Assembly: GCA_025517565.1 (NCBI GenBank)
Contig: JAOPKD010000009.1
Span: 1 to 64,000, forward strand
Reading direction: 5' to 3'
Length of the DNA: 64,000 nt
From: Halapricum hydrolyticum
GTDB lineage: Archaea; Halobacteriota; Halobacteria; Halobacteriales; Haloarculaceae
The first letter of the stretch is position 1; each line of letters begins with the position of its first letter. Made by a program: the position numbers and the translations under genes. Below, piece by piece: positions 61,367 to 64,000 of this stretch. A model generated the notes under the pieces. It had not been told where the DNA came from. It saw nothing but the letters and a program-made list of their open reading frames with translations, and ran no database searches.

Positions 61367-62050
61367 TCAAACGCCGAGCGTCTCAGCCAGCTCGTAGAAG
61401 GTCTGGATTGTGAGATCGGGGTCGGGACCGAAAGGCTCCCACGGTGTTGATTTGCGATCCACCCAGGCGGCCTGCATTCCGGCGTGTTGAGCACCCATAA
61501 CGTCGAACCAACCAGCAGTCACATGGACGATTCCGTCGATCGGCGTGCCGGTGCGTGCGGCCGCGTGTCGATAAATCTCTGCGGCGGGTTTGAACGTCCG
61601 GACCTCATCAGCGCTGATCGTGTCTTCGATGATATCGCTGATCTCGGCGTGGTCAACCATCGACTCTAACATCTCCGGATTCCCGTTCGACACGACGTAG
61701 CAGTCGTATCCACCGTCACGGAGCCGCTCGATGCCGTCCCTGACGTCGTCGAACACATCGAGTTCGTGGTATACAGCGAGGATCTCATCGCGCTCCGACG
61801 TGGAGATGTCCACACCATATACATCAAGCGCGTACTGGAGCGCGTCCCGATTCATTTCATAGAACGGCTGGTACCCACCGATAGCATTGGCGACGAATGT
61901 GTATTCGAGTGAGCGCGCACGCCAGAGTTTCGAGACCGGTTGCGGATCGTCGACACGCGCGGCGAGTGCCTTCTCTGCGGCATCAACGTCTACGAGTGTA
62001 CTATACGAGTCGAAGGTGACCGTCGAGACCTGATCGGGGTCGAATCCCAT
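61367..62050 (-). CDS. Haloacid-dehalogenase-type (type II) HAD hydrolase
   Basis: 227 residues from the ATG at 62050. The nucleophile is D14 in VTFDSYSTLVD; cap-domain and motif II (CYVVSNGNPEML), motif III with Lys (VRTFKPAAEIYRHA) and motif IV (VTAGWFDVMGAQHAGM) follow. It fits type II L-2-haloacid dehalogenases, though a phosphatase role cannot be excluded. Upstream ORF extension is non-coding. Confidence 0.9.
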   Translation of the reverse strand: MGFDPDQVSTVTFDSYSTLVDVDAAEKALAARVDDPQPVSKLWRARSLEYTFVANAIGGYQPFYEMNRDALQYALDVYGVDISTSERDEILAVYHELDVFDDVRDGIERLRDGGYDCYVVSNGNPEMLESMVDHAEISDIIEDTISADEVRTFKPAAEIYRHAAARTGTPIDGIVHVTAGWFDVMGAQHAGMQAAWVDRKSTPWEPFGPDPDLTIQTFYELAETLGV

Positions 62051-62181
62051 GTAACACCTACACTGTGAGTCAATAGCATAACACTCCGGAAAGAGACAGT
62101 GGTGGTCGCGCTCAACCGTTCGAGGAACTAGGAGCGATAGCCGCCAAACGATACGCGTTCGAAATATGACCGGAGCCGTGG

Positions 62182-63165
62182 CTACGACGGTCGGGCCGTG
62201 GTTTCGTCGGGAGTTGAAAGTTGATCGCGGTCGTGGGGTTGTTCGTAATCGAGTCCCGGCCCGATCGGCGTAATTTCCCCCTGGTAGTAGCCGTCGTCTT
62301 TGATGTGCTCCATCCGCACCGTCTCGGCGAACCCTGGCGTCTGGTAGAGGTCTCGCAGGTACGGCCAGAGGTTGTCGTACTGGTGGATGTACTGTCGGTT
62401 GCACTTGAACGCCGTATGATAGCACTCGTCGAATCGGATGAGCGTCGGGAACATACGTACGTCGGCAAGCGTCAACCGGTCGCCGGCGAGGTAGCGTTGA
62501 TTGCCGAGGACCTCATCCCAGTGGTCCAGCGCGTCGAAGACGTCGGTGACGGCCTCGTCGTATGCCTCCTGTGACTCCGCGAAGCCGGCCCGATAGACGC
62601 CGTTGTTGATCGAATCGTAGATTGAATCGATGATCCGGTCGATCTCGTCGCGATAGCCCTCGGGATACAGCTCACGGCCCTCGTCGCCGTAGTCGTCGAA
62701 CTCGGTGGCGAACATCCGCATGATCTCGATGGATTCGTTGTTGACGATAGTCTCGTGCTCTCGGTCCCAGAGAACTGGCACGGTCACTCGACCGGTGTAC
62801 TCGGGGTCGGCCGCGACGTACACGTCCCGGAGGTATTCACAGCCGTTGACTGTGTCGGGAGTACAGCCGTCTTTTTCGGGGGTGAACTCCCAGCCCTCGT
62901 CCTCCCGCCACGGGTCAACGATGTCCATCGAGACGACATCGGTCAGCCCAGCGAGGCGGCGCGTGAGCGCGGCACCGTGTGCCCAGGGACAGTTCCGCGC
63001 GATGTAGAGGTGGTACCGCCCGGCCGCCGGCTGAAATTTGGTATCCGGGGCGTCCTGGATCCAATCACGGAACGAGGTTTCAGCCCGATCGAATGCGCCA
63101 CTCTCGTCAGTATACGGTCCGATATCCGTCTTCCAGTCCCCGTCGACGAGCATATTCCGACCCAT
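62182..63165 (-). CDS. Xi-class glutathione transferase/glutathionyl-hydroquinone reductase-like protein
   Basis: 327 residues. The active site is C59 in ARNCPWAHGAALT, and WREDEGWEFTPEKDGC is family-typical. The thioredoxin-fold domain is followed by a helical domain with LAGDRLTLADVRMFPTLIRF. In bacteria and yeast the enzyme reduces glutathionyl-hydroquinones; in haloarchaea gamma-glutamylcysteine is the likely thiol. Confidence 0.92.
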   Translation of the reverse strand: MGRNMLVDGDWKTDIGPYTDESGAFDRAETSFRDWIQDAPDTKFQPAAGRYHLYIARNCPWAHGAALTRRLAGLTDVVSMDIVDPWREDEGWEFTPEKDGCTPDTVNGCEYLRDVYVAADPEYTGRVTVPVLWDREHETIVNNESIEIMRMFATEFDDYGDEGRELYPEGYRDEIDRIIDSIYDSINNGVYRAGFAESQEAYDEAVTDVFDALDHWDEVLGNQRYLAGDRLTLADVRMFPTLIRFDECYHTAFKCNRQYIHQYDNLWPYLRDLYQTPGFAETVRMEHIKDDGYYQGEITPIGPGLDYEQPHDRDQLSTPDETTARPS

Positions 63166-63254
63166 ATGACTGTGGAGGGGCTTCTCGCATACAATCCTGC
63201 CGCCCAGTCGTGCTCAACCAACACAACCGATGGGTGGCTCCGTTCCCATCTCAG

Positions 63255-63974
63255 TCAGATGAACTCGGAGTTCTGCGGGCCGTTCGTGATGTGGACCTCG
63301 AACGGCTGTGTACTGACGTCATCCTGTTCGACGAGGTGCCAGTAGGTCTCGGCCATCTCGTCGGGGTCGAGGAAGGTCTCATCCTCGCGGTCGGGGAATC
63401 GGTCACGAACGCCCGGTGCGTCGATCTGCCCGTCGATGACGACGTGCGCGACGTGAACTCCTTCGGGGCCAAACTCCTGGGCGATATCCATCGCCATCCC
63501 GCGGGCGGCGAACTTCGCGGCCGTGAATCCGATCGCCCCACCAAGACTCCGGACGGCAGAGGTTGCACCCGTGAAGATGACCGTCCCACCGCCCGTCTCG
63601 AGCATATCGCCAACGGCTTCCTGCGAGCAGACGAACGCACCTCGCCCATTGACCGCCCACGCCCGTTCGAATTCCTCAACATCCACGTCCATGAGTCCCT
63701 TCCAGGAGGCGGCACTGGCGTGATTAACGAGGATGTCGACCGGGCCGAACATCTCGCGAACCGCCTCAAACCCATCCCGGATTTGATCTACGTCGGTGAG
63801 GTCAGTCTGGACAGCAAGGCCCTCACCAGAATCTGGAAGATCGTCCGCGAGCTCCTCGAGGTAGTCCTCCGACCGAGCAAAGAGTGCTACCTGGCAGCCC
63901 TCGACTGCGAATTTTCGTGCGAGCGATTCGCCGAGTCCCGGACCGACACCAGCTATGACTGCAGTGCGAGACAT
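63255..63974 (-). CDS. Short-chain dehydrogenase/reductase with an atypical active site
   Basis: 239 residues. The Rossmann motif is AVIAGVGPGLGESLARKF and the NNAG-equivalent LVNHASAASW. In the active-site segment the usual Y-x3-K is F-x3-K (GFTAAKFAARG), so the catalytic tyrosine is replaced. This occurs in a subgroup of SDRs with non-canonical chemistry. Substrate unknown. Its 26-base upstream remainder runs to the window end. Confidence 0.87.
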   Translation of the reverse strand: MSRTAVIAGVGPGLGESLARKFAVEGCQVALFARSEDYLEELADDLPDSGEGLAVQTDLTDVDQIRDGFEAVREMFGPVDILVNHASAASWKGLMDVDVEEFERAWAVNGRGAFVCSQEAVGDMLETGGGTVIFTGATSAVRSLGGAIGFTAAKFAARGMAMDIAQEFGPEGVHVAHVVIDGQIDAPGVRDRFPDREDETFLDPDEMAETYWHLVEQDDVSTQPFEVHITNGPQNSEFI

Positions 63975-64000
63975 ACAGCTATCTATGAGTCGGGTTCACC

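Overview
The window is from a haloarchaeon. The proteins are strongly acidic (Asp/Glu-rich), most of the DNA is GC-rich, and many starts are near-leaderless with a TATA-like box about 25 bases upstream. Several proteins belong to haloarchaea-specific families (Bat-type HTH activator, HalOD1, DUF6166, DUF7389, DUF6610, TrmB-like regulators). No rRNA, tRNA or CRISPR array was seen. The species and the replicon (chromosome or megaplasmid) cannot be told from the sequence.

Layout. 1-6.4 kb is an AT-richer plasmid- or integrative-element-like segment. It holds a HEPN-motif protein, small haloarchaeal DUF genes each preceded by a T-tract plus hairpin leader, and an intact TnpB element sitting inside a broken DUF6610-like gene. 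6.4-14.2 kb is a mostly minus-strand redox and aldehyde block: FAD protein, CoA-binding protein, redoxin, glutaredoxin, CxxC peroxiredoxin-like protein, DsbA-like protein, TPP enzyme, aldehyde dehydrogenase and M14 deacylase. 14.3-22 kb has a RimK/protease fusion, wHTH regulators, a GH15 glucoamylase, serine acetyltransferase and a MerA/Lpd-like flavoprotein. Between the last groups lies a small chimeric ORF built from pieces of two neighbours. 22-27.3 kb carries a probable PHB mobilisation pair (PhaZh1-like patatin plus BdhA-like SDR), a TauE-family permease and small proteins. 27.5-34 kb holds a Bat-type activator, alpha/beta hydrolase, cupin, Zn-alcohol dehydrogenase, amidohydrolase and DUF59 protein (a set resembling accessory genes of bacterial propane monooxygenase clusters) and a thioredoxin-reductase-like protein.

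34-36.6 kb is a peroxiredoxin gene split by a segment carrying a wHTH regulator and a second TnpB element. 36.7-45.7 kb holds NnrE, two TrmB-like genes (one truncated), HalOD1, another MerA/Lpd-like flavoprotein, small stress-type proteins, an MFS transporter and a histidine kinase. 45.8-53.5 kb contains two unusual Rieske fusions (Rieske-TPP enzyme and Rieske-glutamate-synthase FMN domain) around a CPA1 antiporter and a beta-helix/potassium-channel fusion. 53.6-64 kb holds DHFR, M20 peptidase, a second TauE permease, MarR- and HxlR-like regulators, mercuric reductase, glutaredoxin, DUF63 protein, a frameshifted HEAT-thioredoxin gene, HAD dehalogenase, a glutathionyl-hydroquinone-reductase-like protein and an SDR.

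How it fits together. The recurring theme is thiol and flavin redox chemistry: about fifteen thioredoxin-fold or pyridine-nucleotide-disulfide proteins, cysteine supply (CysE) and mercury reduction, mixed with small-molecule catabolism. Two paralogous regulators that join a desulforedoxin-like Cys motif to a winged helix lie among these genes and are the best candidates for an undescribed redox-sensing regulatory system. Transposition (two TnpB insertions into genes), duplication and recombination have clearly reshaped the region.
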